DNA from: Algoriphagus machipongonensis
GTDB lineage: Bacteria; Bacteroidota; Bacteroidia; Cytophagales; Cyclobacteriaceae
DNA: 64,000 bases
Direction of reading: 5' to 3'
Assembly: GCF_000166275.1 (NCBI RefSeq)
Contig: NZ_CM001023.1
Location: 4,446,501-4,510,500, forward strand
Positions 42,434 to 51,850 of this stretch are shown here, one piece after another; the first letter of the stretch is position 1; each line of letters opens with the position of its first letter. The notes under the pieces are model-generated. The model searched no databases and was not told the DNA's origin. It worked only from the letters and a program-made list of their open reading frames with translations. The translations under genes were made by a program, and so were the position numbers.

Positions 42434-43948
42434 ATGTCTCCAAAAGACAATCTCAATCGACGAGAGTTTATAGGAACAGCAGCCACAATAGCAGCTTCAT
42501 TTTCCATTGTACCTTCTAGTGTTATTGCCGGACTTGGCAAAGTTCCTCCATCAGATCAGATAACCGTAGCGAATATCGGTTGCGGAACCCAAGGCCTACG
42601 TGAAATGGGTGGACTCCTTCTCAACCCAAATGTGCGTGTAGTTTCTGTCTGTGATGTCAACAAATATTCAGAAGATTACATCGATTGGTCCCCTTATGGA
42701 ATTCGGAATAATATCCGAAAAGTTTTAGCGGATGATACCTGGTGGGAAAATGCCAAAGGAATTCCTGGAGGAAGGGATGTTGGAAAAGCTTATGTAGAAA
42801 ATTTTTATGCAAAAAACTCTCCCGGAGGCACCTATAATGGCTGTACCTCTTACGAGGATTATAGAGAGCTTTTAGTAAAAGAAAATGACGTCGATGTGGT
42901 CAAAATTATGACTCCTGACCATACGCATGCACCAATTGCCATGGCCGCAATGGATCAGGGAATCCACGTGGTTACCCACAAACCTATTTCCAATCGGCTG
43001 ATTGAAGGTAGAAAAGTCATCGAAAAGGCTAATTCTACAGGAATGATCACCCATTTGCTAGCTTGGTCAGATAAACCTGAATACCGACAGATTAAAGCTT
43101 GGATGGAGGAAGGCTTAATTGGTGAGCTAAAAGAAATTCATAACTGGTCCTATAGACCCGTTTGGCAACAATGGACCAAAAGACCTACTGAAACTCCTGC
43201 TATTCCAAAGGACTTTAATTGGGAGCTTTGGCTGGCCTCGGTTCCAGACATGCCCTATCATCCCCATTATACTCATAACGTTTTCCGGGGTTGGTACGAC
43301 TTCGGCGGCGGATCAGTAGCAGACATGGGCCATTATAGTTTGTTTCCATTATTTGAAACCTTGGGAATTACCAAATCACCTGTGGTGGCCAAAGCTTATG
43401 GAACTACCACGAGAGAAGAGGTAAACCATGTGTATCAATGGGTGGACAATAAAGTGGCATTCCCAGCGAGCTGCATGATCAAATGGAAATTCCCAGAACA
43501 GAATTCCCTTCCTCCTTTTGACCTATTTTGGTACGATGGAGGGATGAAGCCTTTTGCTCCTGAGGAATTGGAAATGGAAGGTAAAGACACGCCTGAAGAG
43601 GGTCTGCTTTTAGTGGGCACCAAAGGAAAAATTCTTGGTGGGTTTAGAGGGGAAAACCCCATCCTACTACCAGAAAGCAGAATGAGCCAAAGACCTTCTT
43701 CTGAAGTAATAAAATCAGACCATGTGGATAGAAATACCGATATGTGGGTTGATGCTATCAAAGAAAATAAACAAACTCCGGGAAGTTTTACCCGAGCTAC
43801 TGCCATCACGGACACAGTCAATTTAGGAGCTGTAGCATTGAGAAGTGGTAAAAGAATTGAATTTGATCCTTCTAGTTTAAAAATAACCAATATTGAAGAA
43901 GCAAATACCTATTTAACGAGAGACTATAGAACTGGCTGGGAGATTTAG
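42434..43948 (+). CDS. Tat-exported Gfo/Idh/MocA family oxidoreductase
   Basis: The 504-aa protein has a Tat signal (LNRREFIGTAATIAASF) and a nucleotide-binding fold (TVANIGCGTQGLREMGG). This is followed by DVDVVKIMTPDHTHAPIAM and the catalytic-site-like VVTHKPISN (EKP replaced by HKP). The C-terminal domain has the usual insertions. Family members are NAD(P)-dependent sugar or inositol dehydrogenases. The signal indicates folded export with bound cofactor. It is followed by a Tat-tagged TIM-barrel isomerase 43 bases downstream, a pairing common in Bacteroidota carbohydrate catabolism. Confidence 0.9.
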   Translation: MSPKDNLNRREFIGTAATIAASFSIVPSSVIAGLGKVPPSDQITVANIGCGTQGLREMGGLLLNPNVRVVSVCDVNKYSEDYIDWSPYGIRNNIRKVLADDTWWENAKGIPGGRDVGKAYVENFYAKNSPGGTYNGCTSYEDYRELLVKENDVDVVKIMTPDHTHAPIAMAAMDQGIHVVTHKPISNRLIEGRKVIEKANSTGMITHLLAWSDKPEYRQIKAWMEEGLIGELKEIHNWSYRPVWQQWTKRPTETPAIPKDFNWELWLASVPDMPYHPHYTHNVFRGWYDFGGGSVADMGHYSLFPLFETLGITKSPVVAKAYGTTTREEVNHVYQWVDNKVAFPASCMIKWKFPEQNSLPPFDLFWYDGGMKPFAPEELEMEGKDTPEEGLLLVGTKGKILGGFRGENPILLPESRMSQRPSSEVIKSDHVDRNTDMWVDAIKENKQTPGSFTRATAITDTVNLGAVALRSGKRIEFDPSSLKITNIEEANTYLTRDYRTGWEI

Positions 43949-43991
43949 ACCTAACCAACCAAACATCATACACTTTTAACCTTATATTCTT

Positions 43992-44939
43992 ATGAAAAAC
44001 AGAAGAGAGTTTTTAAAATCAGCCGGCCTTGCCTCAGCAGCAATTGGCCTGGGTTTACCCCAATTCAGTTTTACTTCTAAAAAGGCTGATCCATTGTTTA
44101 AAATTTCGCTGGCAGAATGGTCCTTAAACAAAGCCCTTTTTGCAGGAAAAATTGACCACCTTGATTTCCCGATCCTCGCCAAGGAACATGAAATTGACGC
44201 AGTGGAATATGTCAATCAGTTTTTTATGGATAAGGCAACAGACATGGCCTACCTAAAGGAAATGAAAACCCGAGCTGATGGAGAAGGGGTAACCTCTGTA
44301 CTCATCATGTGCGATGGGGAAGGAATGCTGGGAGCGGCAACCTCAGAAGGTAGAAAACAGACCGTAGAAAATCATAAAAAATGGGTTGAAGCGGCTAAAT
44401 TCCTTGGCTGCCACGCTATTCGTGTCAACGCATACTCTGCAGTGCCTTGGAGTACCAACCCTGCAGATGCAAAAACAGCCATGGACATTACCAGTTCGGG
44501 ACTGAGGCAACTTTGCGAATTTGCAGATGATTTTGACATTGATGTAATCATAGAAAATCACGGTGGCTTTTCAAGCGATGCCAAGTGGCTAGCTGAAATG
44601 ATCAAGGAGACAGGTCATTCCAGAGCAGGAACCTTACCAGACTTCGGTAATTTCAGAATCGCTGAAGTAGGTGGAAAAAACTTTTCCTATGACTCGTACA
44701 GAGGAGTGGATGAACTGATGCCCTACGCCAAAGGAGTCAGTCTAAAACCCAAAGTTTGGGACGACTCAGGTAGAGAGCATCCTCTGGACTTCACCAGGAT
44801 GATGAAGATTGTTTTAGCCCATGACTTTCACGGATATGTGGGGATTGAGCATGGAGTAGAAGAAAGAGAATGGGAGAGTATTTTTGAGATCAGAAGAGAT
44901 CTAGAAGATGTAAGAAGGACGCTTGAGGCGGAAGGATAA
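43992..44939 (+). CDS. Tat-exported sugar phosphate isomerase/epimerase-like TIM-barrel protein
   Basis: The 315-aa protein begins with a Tat signal (KNRREFLKSAGLASAAIGLG) and continues as an AP_endonuc_2/xylose-isomerase-like TIM barrel. The metal-binding Glu/His pattern appears as DVIIENHGGFS, LPDFGNF and YVGIEHGVEE. It probably isomerises or epimerises a sugar with a divalent metal. It follows the oxidoreductase in the same operon and ends at a strong terminator. Confidence 0.88.
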   Translation: MKNRREFLKSAGLASAAIGLGLPQFSFTSKKADPLFKISLAEWSLNKALFAGKIDHLDFPILAKEHEIDAVEYVNQFFMDKATDMAYLKEMKTRADGEGVTSVLIMCDGEGMLGAATSEGRKQTVENHKKWVEAAKFLGCHAIRVNAYSAVPWSTNPADAKTAMDITSSGLRQLCEFADDFDIDVIIENHGGFSSDAKWLAEMIKETGHSRAGTLPDFGNFRIAEVGGKNFSYDSYRGVDELMPYAKGVSLKPKVWDDSGREHPLDFTRMMKIVLAHDFHGYVGIEHGVEEREWESIFEIRRDLEDVRRTLEAEG

Positions 44940-44951
44940 AACCTTTCACCT

Positions 44952-44987
44952 AGGGATTCAGTAAACTTATTGAATCCCTCTTTTTTT
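44952..44987 (+). terminator. Rho-independent terminator after the isomerase gene
   Basis: AGGGATTCA (44952-44960) pairs with TGAATCCCT (44971-44979), followed by CTTTTTTT. It separates the isomerase operon from the VOC gene that starts 12 bases later. Confidence 0.85.
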
Positions 44988-44998
44988 AAACCCAAAAG

Positions 44999-45361
44999 AT
45001 GAAAACCGAATTTTTATCAACAGTCCCAGTTTTACCTTCCAATGACATAGAAAGAGATTTGATTTGGTATGAAGAGAAGCTGGGTTTTAAGAAAATTTTT
45101 GGAGACTCCATGTATGTTGGAATCCATTACAAAACTGTCTGGCTTCACCTTCAATGGCATGCAGACACCGAAGATGACCCCTTATTAGGAGGATCAGTCG
45201 TTCGAATTTTCGTAAAAAATATTGACAAATATTTCAATAAACTCGTGGCTAAAGGAGTAGTCCCTAAGGATAAACTACGAAAAAATACTCCTTGGGGCAC
45301 ACATGAATTCGGGCTTTATGATTTAAATAATAATGCCATCTTTTTTGTAGAGGATTTGTGA
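44999..45361 (+). CDS. VOC superfamily protein (glyoxalase/bleomycin-resistance-like)
   Basis: The 120-aa protein has the vicinal-oxygen-chelate fold: an N-terminal FLSTVPVLPSNDIERDLIWY segment (paired betaalphabetabetabeta units), GFKKIFGDS, and a C-terminal HEFGLYDLNNNAIFFVEDL. It resembles the bleomycin-resistance-like subset, which may only bind ligands. Possible metal ligands are the His in VWLHLQWHAD and a C-terminal Glu. A drug or metabolite ligand cannot be named. It begins soon after a terminator, so its promoter must lie in or very near the terminator. Confidence 0.85.
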   Translation: MKTEFLSTVPVLPSNDIERDLIWYEEKLGFKKIFGDSMYVGIHYKTVWLHLQWHADTEDDPLLGGSVVRIFVKNIDKYFNKLVAKGVVPKDKLRKNTPWGTHEFGLYDLNNNAIFFVEDL

Positions 45362-45537
45362 TTAACCGGAATTCATCTCCTCTTTCGATGCATAAACCGA
45401 ATTAATAACTAGATTTAAAGTATTAAAATCTCTTTATAAATATTTGAACCTCTAACTATTCAGCGAAACTGCTGGGTAAATACTGCTTTTTTCAAAAGCG
45501 AGAGGAAATATTTTTATCAAATTTTATAAAGAACATC

Positions 45538-46182
45538 ATGAAGAAATTCAATAAAATTGCCGTTATCGGCGGAACAGGAAAATCAGGAAGCTACCTAGTT
45601 AAGGAGCTTTTAAACCAAGAATATCAAGTAAAGTTACTTCTTAGAAATCCGGAAAAATCTCCCCCGAAAAATAAAAATCTTGAGTTGGTTGTTGGTGATG
45701 TATCAAAGCCTTCTTCCATCAAAGAATTGATTACAGGTAGTGATGCCCTCATCAGTACATTGGGAATAGGCATTCCGGAAAGCCCAAGAAACATTTTCTC
45801 TAAAACGACACAGCTGATCATTCAGGAGCTTCGGAGAAGCAATTTGAAGCGATATATTTTGCTTTCTAGCCTTAATGTAGACACGGAACAGGATCAAAAA
45901 AGTGAGTTTGCGAAGGCCGCAACTGCCTTTATGTACAGCAAGTTCCCAGTATCTACAAAAGATAAGCAAGAGGAATTTAATTTATTAAATAACTCAGGGC
46001 TAGACTGGACCATGGTTAGATCCTCAATGATAGAGTTGACAGATTCAAAAAGCGATTATGCTGTTTCCACCATTGACTGTCTTGGCCAAAAAATCTCAGC
46101 AGCTAGTTTGGCAGCGTTTCTTGTAAAGCAACTGGAATCTGAAGAATTTATTCGAAAAGCTCCCTTCATTTGGGATAAATAA
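45538..46182 (+). CDS. NAD(P)-binding oxidoreductase, NmrA/SDR a-type
   Basis: The 214-aa protein has an N-terminal Rossmann motif (IAVIGGTGKSGSYLVKELL) with the GGTGxxG pattern of atypical SDRs. A short NmrA-like body follows (LELVVGDVSKPSS, YILLSSLNVDT, SGLDWTMVRSSMI). It lacks a convincing YxxxK active site, so a sensor-type or reductase role is open. It is convergent with the DUF4221-like lipoprotein and a short hairpin lies between them (46191-46212). Confidence 0.85.
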   Translation: MKKFNKIAVIGGTGKSGSYLVKELLNQEYQVKLLLRNPEKSPPKNKNLELVVGDVSKPSSIKELITGSDALISTLGIGIPESPRNIFSKTTQLIIQELRRSNLKRYILLSSLNVDTEQDQKSEFAKAATAFMYSKFPVSTKDKQEEFNLLNNSGLDWTMVRSSMIELTDSKSDYAVSTIDCLGQKISAASLAAFLVKQLESEEFIRKAPFIWDK

Positions 46183-46190
46183 TGGATTAA

Positions 46191-46212
46191 GGGCGGGGAT
46201 TTACCCTCGCCA
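46191..46212. terminator. Possible terminator between convergent genes
   Basis: GGCGGGG and CCCTCGCC can pair with one bulge around a short loop. A/T-rich sequence follows, but a clean T run is lacking. Confidence 0.4.
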
Positions 46213-46223
46213 TTAATTTAATT

Positions 46224-47378
46224 TCATTCATTAGATTGATTCAATTTGACCAACTCAAAAGTCATAATATCCTCCATGTTTGCTGGATTTTTGGGATGAC
46301 TTGTGGATAAATACAAGCCATCTTTTGTCACAAAGAAATTATCTTGAAAATATTTCCCCTCTTCAAACCTTTTCTCCCTAAGCAAATTCAATTCCTTGTC
46401 AAAAACCATTAATACAAATGGCCCAGGAGAGGTATTTAAAGTTCTAATTTCCTGAATGTCGGAGACCTCAATAGTAGGATAAGCAAATCGGTAATAAAGT
46501 TTTTTGTAAGGATCAAAAATCAGCGAACCATAGCGCGATTTCGTCATATTATAGGTTGCAAACTCAAGAGAGGTCGACTGATTTGAAAAAGTAGGCAAAA
46601 CTTCATCCAAAAACTGGCTTTTACCCGCAACAGCCTGAAGGGTTTCCGCATCAGAATGAGAAACATATAATCGATGATCACCAAAAAAGGAAATCACAGT
46701 TTGACCATTTGCTTGAATTACACTGGCCTCCAAACTCTTCAGTCCTGCCTTTAAATAATCAGATGGGAATCTATATGGAAGGGTTTTAACAGATCCATCT
46801 TTAATATTAATTCCTACTATTAATGGGACTTCATTTAGTTTTTCTTGAGTAATAGATTTTAGGTCTAAACTAGCCCTCGTTTTACCATAAACTATCCCTT
46901 CAGAAATTCGTGCAGGTGAGTTATAAAAAGTGTTACTTAAGAAAATATTGTAAAGTGGTTCGGGCAATTCAAAGCTTGTTTTATTAATTATCTGAGCACT
47001 CGTATCGGTCTGGGCAACCAACCTTTTACCTAAGGAAAATAAATATATGCTGTCCAAACTTTGAACCTTGAAACCAAATATATCCGAAATACCATTTGGC
47101 CCATCTTCTTCAAATTGAAGGCTCTTATTTAACTTTCCTGACCTTTTATCATACATATGAATTGTACTTGTCTTCATATCCAGACTAAATAGAAATGGAT
47201 CAAAAAATTGAATTCCATTGCTTTGATTAGGACTTAAGCTATCCAATTCAAATTCTAACAACTCACCTGATGCCTCTAGAAAGTAAGTGATTTCCTTTTT
47301 ATCCTTTTGACCTCCACAAGAAATAAGGAGAAAAATGTGTCCAAAAAGAAGAAGCAAAAAAGGATTTTTAAGTCGCAT
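46224..47378 (-). CDS. DUF4221-like propeller lipoprotein
   Basis: The 384-aa product starts at ATG 47378, which gives a lipoprotein signal (MRLKNPFLLLLFGHIFLLISC, Cys21). A longer frame from 47462 would overlap the VOC gene. The mature part (FFDPFLFSLDMKTSTIHMYD, VQSLDSIYLFSLGKR, PYRFPSDYL) matches the DUF4221-type six-bladed propeller lipoproteins of Bacteroidota, function unknown. It is divergent from the VOC gene. A related lipoprotein is at 10467-11603. Confidence 0.72.
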   Translation of the reverse strand: MRLKNPFLLLLFGHIFLLISCGGQKDKKEITYFLEASGELLEFELDSLSPNQSNGIQFFDPFLFSLDMKTSTIHMYDKRSGKLNKSLQFEEDGPNGISDIFGFKVQSLDSIYLFSLGKRLVAQTDTSAQIINKTSFELPEPLYNIFLSNTFYNSPARISEGIVYGKTRASLDLKSITQEKLNEVPLIVGINIKDGSVKTLPYRFPSDYLKAGLKSLEASVIQANGQTVISFFGDHRLYVSHSDAETLQAVAGKSQFLDEVLPTFSNQSTSLEFATYNMTKSRYGSLIFDPYKKLYYRFAYPTIEVSDIQEIRTLNTSPGPFVLMVFDKELNLLREKRFEEGKYFQDNFFVTKDGLYLSTSHPKNPANMEDIMTFELVKLNQSNE

Positions 47379-47434
47379 ACTGTAATTTTCATTTATAAAA
47401 TTGAAACGTAAACTACATAAATAATTTAAACTTA

Positions 47435-47824
47435 ATGAAACAGCAGCTGGGGCAAATTTCACTTTTAGTGAATGATTATGATGAAGCTATAGAGCATTAT
47501 ACCAAGGTTCTGGATTTTGAACTTCTGGAAGACACCCAAATGAGTGAGACCAAACGATGGGTTAGAGTTTCGCCGCCGGGATCTTCTTGTCACCTTCTAC
47601 TCGCTAAAGCTGCTAATGAAACCCAAAAGTCACAAGTGGGATTTCAAACTGGAGGAAGAGTTTTTCTATTTCTGTATACCGATGATTTTTGGAGAGATTA
47701 TAAAAAATATACCGCTAGAGGTGTGGAATTTATTAGAGAGCCGGCTGAGGAAAAATTCGGTACCGTGTCTGTTTTCAAAGATCTCTATGGGAATTTATGG
47801 GATCTGATTGAACCCAAAAACTAG
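47435..47824 (+). CDS. VOC family protein
   Basis: The 129-aa protein carries the VOC pattern GQISLLVNDYDEAIEHYTKV, FELLEDT and the C-terminal VFKDLYGNLWDLIEP with a likely metal-binding Glu. It is a single-domain member of the glyoxalase/extradiol-dioxygenase superfamily; its ligand is unknown. It is divergent from the lipoprotein gene and followed by the VF530-family gene 72 bases downstream. Confidence 0.87.
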   Translation: MKQQLGQISLLVNDYDEAIEHYTKVLDFELLEDTQMSETKRWVRVSPPGSSCHLLLAKAANETQKSQVGFQTGGRVFLFLYTDDFWRDYKKYTARGVEFIREPAEEKFGTVSVFKDLYGNLWDLIEPKN

Positions 47825-47896
47825 AAATACAAAGGCACTTCGCTCTTCATTCAGTTATACTTTGTAATTTTAAATTCACCCAGAAAGCAATTACCA

Positions 47897-48136
47897 TTGG
47901 AACAGCAGCCAAACAACCCCCTTCACGGAATCAGACTTGACACCATGGTAGAACATCTCGTCAATTTTTATGGCTGGAAAGAACTGGGTGAAAGAATAAC
48001 TATCCGCTGTTTCACCCACGACCCTTCCATCAAATCAAGTTTAAAATTCCTTAGAAAAACTCCTTGGGCTAGAGAGCGTGTGGAAGGTTTGTATTTGAAG
48101 TCTCTAAGAGACGCAAAGAAAAAGCTGGATTCATAA
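47897..48136 (+). CDS. VF530 family DNA-binding protein (DUF2132)
   Basis: The 79-aa protein matches the VF530 family: [47 protein letters not shown] and [12 protein letters not shown]. Proteins of this fold can bind double-stranded DNA. The predicted start is TTG at 47897, supported by the family N-terminus and the absence of a nearby ATG. A TATACTTTG promoter-like box lies at 47856-47864. It is convergent with dnaN. Confidence 0.85.
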   Translation: MEQQPNNPLHGIRLDTMVEHLVNFYGWKELGERITIRCFTHDPSIKSSLKFLRKTPWARERVEGLYLKSLRDAKKKLDS

Positions 48137-48200
48137 TACCCCAAAAAACAAAAAAAGCCTGAAGTAATCTCCAAGCTTTTCGTTTTATGGTTTGTGGTTG

Positions 48201-49325
48201 TTATACGTAATTATTAAGCATTACAGGCATTACGAGCATTAAAATATCCTCGTTTTCATCCTGCTCTGCTGGAAGAATTAATCCAGCTCTGTTTGGAGCG
48301 GAGAATTTTAGAGTTACCTCTTTGCAAGAAAGGTTATTCAACATTTCTACCAAAAACTTGGCATTGAAACCAATCTCGATATCCTCTCCATCATGCTCAC
48401 AGGATAATCTTTCATTTGCTTCATTGGAGAAATCAAGATCTTCTGCAGAAATCAATAACTCAGAGCCTGTCAATTTCAATCTCACCTGATGCGTAGTTTT
48501 ATTCGCATAAATCGCGATACGCTTCAATGAACTCAATAACTCTTGACGATCAATTGTCATCAAATTTGGATTCTCTGCAGGGATTACATTTTCATAATCT
48601 GGGAATCTCTCATCAATCAATCGACAGATCATCTTGATGCTGTTGAACTTGAAGTAAGCATTGGATTGATTGAACTCTACCGATACAGGCACATTCTCAG
48701 AAGGTAAAGTAGACTTCAATAAGTTTAGCGCCTTTCGTGGAATGATCAAATTTGCTGCATCAGAAGAAGCCACATCTACTCTTCTATAGCGAACCAATCG
48801 ATGACCGTCAGTAGCCACAAAAGTGGTGTTGGTTGGGCTAAGGTTAATATAAACCCCAGTCATTGCAGGTCTTAATTCATCTGAGCTTGTCGCAAAAATG
48901 GTGTTAGACACCGCACTCGCCAAGACCTCAGTAGACATATCTACTGTAGTCGCATTGCTTACAGTTGGGATTTTTGGAAAATCTGTTGCGTTTTCACCAG
49001 CCAAACGATATCGACCATTATCAGAACTGATCTCTACCGCGTAGGTATCGTGGTCTATACTAAAGGTAACTGGCTGCTCAGGAAGGTTTTTTAGTGTTTC
49101 AATCAAAATCCTAGCAGGAACCGCAATATTTCCATCTTCCTTGGCCTCCACTGCGATTTCGGTAATCATCGAAGTTTGAAGATCAGAAGCAGTAATGGTC
49201 AACACACTTTCCTGAATTTCAAAAAGGAAGTTTTCCAAAATTGGAACAACTGGGTTGGTAGTAACCACACCGTTGATCGCCGAAAGCTGCTTAAGTAAAG
49301 CAGAAGAGGAAACAATAAATTTCAT
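48201..49325 (-). CDS. dnaN: DNA polymerase III subunit beta (sliding clamp)
   Basis: The 374-aa ring-forming clamp tethers the replicative polymerase to DNA. Family segments include MKFIVSSSALLKQLSAINGV at the start, FEIQESVLTITASDLQTSM, RYRLAGENATDFPKIP and the C-terminal EDILMLVMPVMLNNYV. Length is typical. It stands alone here rather than next to dnaA. Its downstream region has a weak hairpin (48157-48182), and the gldG gene follows about 120 bases upstream in sequence on the same strand. Confidence 0.95.
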   Translation of the reverse strand: MKFIVSSSALLKQLSAINGVVTTNPVVPILENFLFEIQESVLTITASDLQTSMITEIAVEAKEDGNIAVPARILIETLKNLPEQPVTFSIDHDTYAVEISSDNGRYRLAGENATDFPKIPTVSNATTVDMSTEVLASAVSNTIFATSSDELRPAMTGVYINLSPTNTTFVATDGHRLVRYRRVDVASSDAANLIIPRKALNLLKSTLPSENVPVSVEFNQSNAYFKFNSIKMICRLIDERFPDYENVIPAENPNLMTIDRQELLSSLKRIAIYANKTTHQVRLKLTGSELLISAEDLDFSNEANERLSCEHDGEDIEIGFNAKFLVEMLNNLSCKEVTLKFSAPNRAGLILPAEQDENEDILMLVMPVMLNNYV

Positions 49326-49445
49326 ATCGAAGGGCTTATTAATTTAAAATTTTGCAATGGGGGTAAATTTATAAATAAAATCGATTCAGAACTGACCCAA
49401 ACTAGAAAGTCTCGAAATTATTATCAACAAATGCTGCTTTTTTAC

Positions 49446-51134
49446 CTAGTTTGATTTCTTAGCGTAATTTTGTTTACGAATCCACCACACTGAAGTACCT
49501 ATCAAAAGTAATATCAGAACCGGCACAACCACGTTGACAATTTGCCAAAATGTCCTTTGTTGAGCTACTTTCACCTTATTCAAAGGTCGAATTTGAAAAG
49601 TCCTGGTACGCGAAGCTATGATCCCTTCCGGATCTACCAAGTATTTCACCATATTCCTTAATAAAAGCTTATTTGCAAAGGTCATTTGACTAAATGGATC
49701 TTCTCCCAAAATTAGGGGACTGCCATCTACCAAATTTCTTTGGCTCTGAAAAACATCACCATCCCCAAAAACGACCACTTTCCCATTTCCGGTTTCTTTA
49801 AAATCTGCTTTATCAAATCCCTCAGGCAAAAATCGGTTTTTATACAATGAGGTAAATTCACCCTCTAGCAAGTATGCCAAGGGAAGATTTCTCAGAGAAA
49901 AACTCTCTACTGGAGGTTCTTGCTCCATATCACTAAAAGCAACTCTGACTGGTGCAGGCAAAATCCTTGAATTGTCAGATGTGAATATCAAAGGTGTCTT
50001 TTTAACACCCTCCGCCATCACGGTATCTAAACTACTGGCGAACCTAAAACTCACCACATCCAGTCCCTTGGTAATGGGATGCTGCTGCATGACACCCGCT
50101 TGAATGAAGAATGGCCATGGTAAAGGAACCATTTGATCTTGGTTTCCAAAATTACCCGCCATCACTGGGAAATATCCGAAATTCAAATCTTGAATTAAAT
50201 CTTTATTAATCCGGATTCCATATTTAAACAAAAGGTTTTCAAGTCCTGAATCTACCGGCATTGCAAAGGTTCCTTCCCCTCCGGCTTGTTCCATATCCAC
50301 TGCCACTCCATCTACCATCACTACCAAATTCCCGCCATTCATGACGTATTGATCCAAAAGGTATACTTCTCTATCGGAGTAAATCTCACGAGGCCCCTCT
50401 ATAAAAATCAGTTTAAAATTAGCCAAATCAGCTGGGGTCTTTGCCTGCTCCAATGGTACCTTAAACAGTTCGAATTCTCCATCTAGCGCCTCCACCAAGC
50501 CGTAGCCTTCATCTTCAGCCATTTCACCATGCCCCATGATCATCGCCACAGCCGATTCCTCTGGATTGATCAGCTTCTTGATAGCATTACTCAATTCAAA
50601 CTCCAGATTTTCAATAGACTGGTTTAAAATCTGATCAGGCCCCATTCCCCTTTCTCCTTTTAGAATCAAAGCTCCAGTTTCATATTCATCATCACTCACC
50701 AAAATCCCCGGGAAAATAAGTTGGGATTGCTGACCGGAATTCTGATTGACAAATAAATTGGTAGGGTTAATCCCATAAGTAGTCAAAGAAGTTATGAACT
50801 CTTGCTGCTGGGACTCTTCCACGCTTAAAGGATCAAAGTAAGAAAAGCTTATTTTCTCGGGACTATAGGCGTTGAATGTCCTTACTGTTTCTTCGATTGA
50901 TTTCTGTAAACGACGCATTCCCCCCTGAAAATTTTCACCTACCAAAAGAATATCGACATGGATAGGTTTATCAAGAGATTTTAGGACTTCTTCTGTTGCA
51001 GGGTGTAGGGAATATCTTTTTTCCTCTGTCAAGTCTACTCGAAACCTTAAGAATAGAGCCAACAAGGAGATCACTATCATTCCAAGAAGTAGAATCCCCC
51101 AAGCCTTGAGTGTATGTATTGCCGGGTTTTTCAT
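49446..51134 (-). CDS. gldG: Gliding motility ABC transporter auxiliary component GldG
   Basis: The 562-aa protein has one N-terminal membrane segment (GILLLGMIVISLLALFLRF) and then RVDLTEEKRYSLHPATEEVL, the typical GldG/IftA-like start. A long periplasmic part contains VAMIMGHGEMAEDEGYGL. One C-terminal membrane segment (VVVPVLILLLIGTSVWWI) follows. It works with GldF and GldA in an ABC system needed for gliding in Flavobacterium. It overlaps gldF by four bases (ATGA). Confidence 0.92.
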   Translation of the reverse strand: MKNPAIHTLKAWGILLLGMIVISLLALFLRFRVDLTEEKRYSLHPATEEVLKSLDKPIHVDILLVGENFQGGMRRLQKSIEETVRTFNAYSPEKISFSYFDPLSVEESQQQEFITSLTTYGINPTNLFVNQNSGQQSQLIFPGILVSDDEYETGALILKGERGMGPDQILNQSIENLEFELSNAIKKLINPEESAVAMIMGHGEMAEDEGYGLVEALDGEFELFKVPLEQAKTPADLANFKLIFIEGPREIYSDREVYLLDQYVMNGGNLVVMVDGVAVDMEQAGGEGTFAMPVDSGLENLLFKYGIRINKDLIQDLNFGYFPVMAGNFGNQDQMVPLPWPFFIQAGVMQQHPITKGLDVVSFRFASSLDTVMAEGVKKTPLIFTSDNSRILPAPVRVAFSDMEQEPPVESFSLRNLPLAYLLEGEFTSLYKNRFLPEGFDKADFKETGNGKVVVFGDGDVFQSQRNLVDGSPLILGEDPFSQMTFANKLLLRNMVKYLVDPEGIIASRTRTFQIRPLNKVKVAQQRTFWQIVNVVVPVLILLLIGTSVWWIRKQNYAKKSN

Positions 51135-51850
51135 TTATTTCTCAAAGTCAAAACGCTCAAGCCCAAAAACAGCCAATTCATTCCAAGCATAAAAAATACA
51201 TCTCCAGAGTCTATCACTCCCCTACTAAGGTTGATATAGTGAAAACTCAAGCTCAGCTCTTCCACCCAATAAGCGACATTGCCTACCTGTAAATCCGCCA
51301 ATGCCGAGAACCCAAAGTATAAAACAAAACAAAGAAACACTCCTAGTACGAATGCCAATACTTGCTGGGAAGTCAGGGAGCTAGCAAATAAGCCTACTGA
51401 AGCAAACACAGACCCTATCATCAATAATCCTATCCAAGAACCAAAAAAACCTGCTTGATCAAGATTCCCTACAGGATCCCCTAATTGAATGATGGTAAAA
51501 AAGTATAAAAGCGTTGGGATCACTGCTAAAATGACCAAAAACAGTAAGGCCAAATATTTTACCAGAATGATTTGAATAAGTGATAATGGAGAGGTTCTAA
51601 GGAGTTCCCAAGTACCACTTTTCCTTTCTTCAGCGATGGATCGCATGGCGATAGCTGGCACCAAAAAGGTAAAAACGTAAGGAGTATAAGTAAATAAAGG
51701 CTCTAGATCTGCATAGCCATAATCCAAGACCGAACTCTCCGGAAATACCCAGACGATCAATCCTATGGCCACTAAAAACAAAGCTAAAATTAAATAGCCC
51801 AGCAAGCTGCCAAAAAACGCATTGATCTCCTTTAGGAATAAGCTTTTCAT
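51131..51850 (-). CDS. gldF: Gliding motility ABC transporter permease GldF
   Basis: The 239-aa protein has about six membrane segments (for example LLGYLILALFLVAIGLIVWV and VFASVGLFASSLTSQQVLAF) and the ABC-2 permease pattern AIAMRSIAEERKSGTWELL. It forms the membrane part of the GldAFG complex. It overlaps gldG and gldA by four bases each, which couples translation of all three. Confidence 0.92.
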   Translation of the reverse strand: MKSLFLKEINAFFGSLLGYLILALFLVAIGLIVWVFPESSVLDYGYADLEPLFTYTPYVFTFLVPAIAMRSIAEERKSGTWELLRTSPLSLIQIILVKYLALLFLVILAVIPTLLYFFTIIQLGDPVGNLDQAGFFGSWIGLLMIGSVFASVGLFASSLTSQQVLAFVLGVFLCFVLYFGFSALADLQVGNVAYWVEELSLSFHYINLSRGVIDSGDVFFMLGMNWLFLGLSVLTLRNK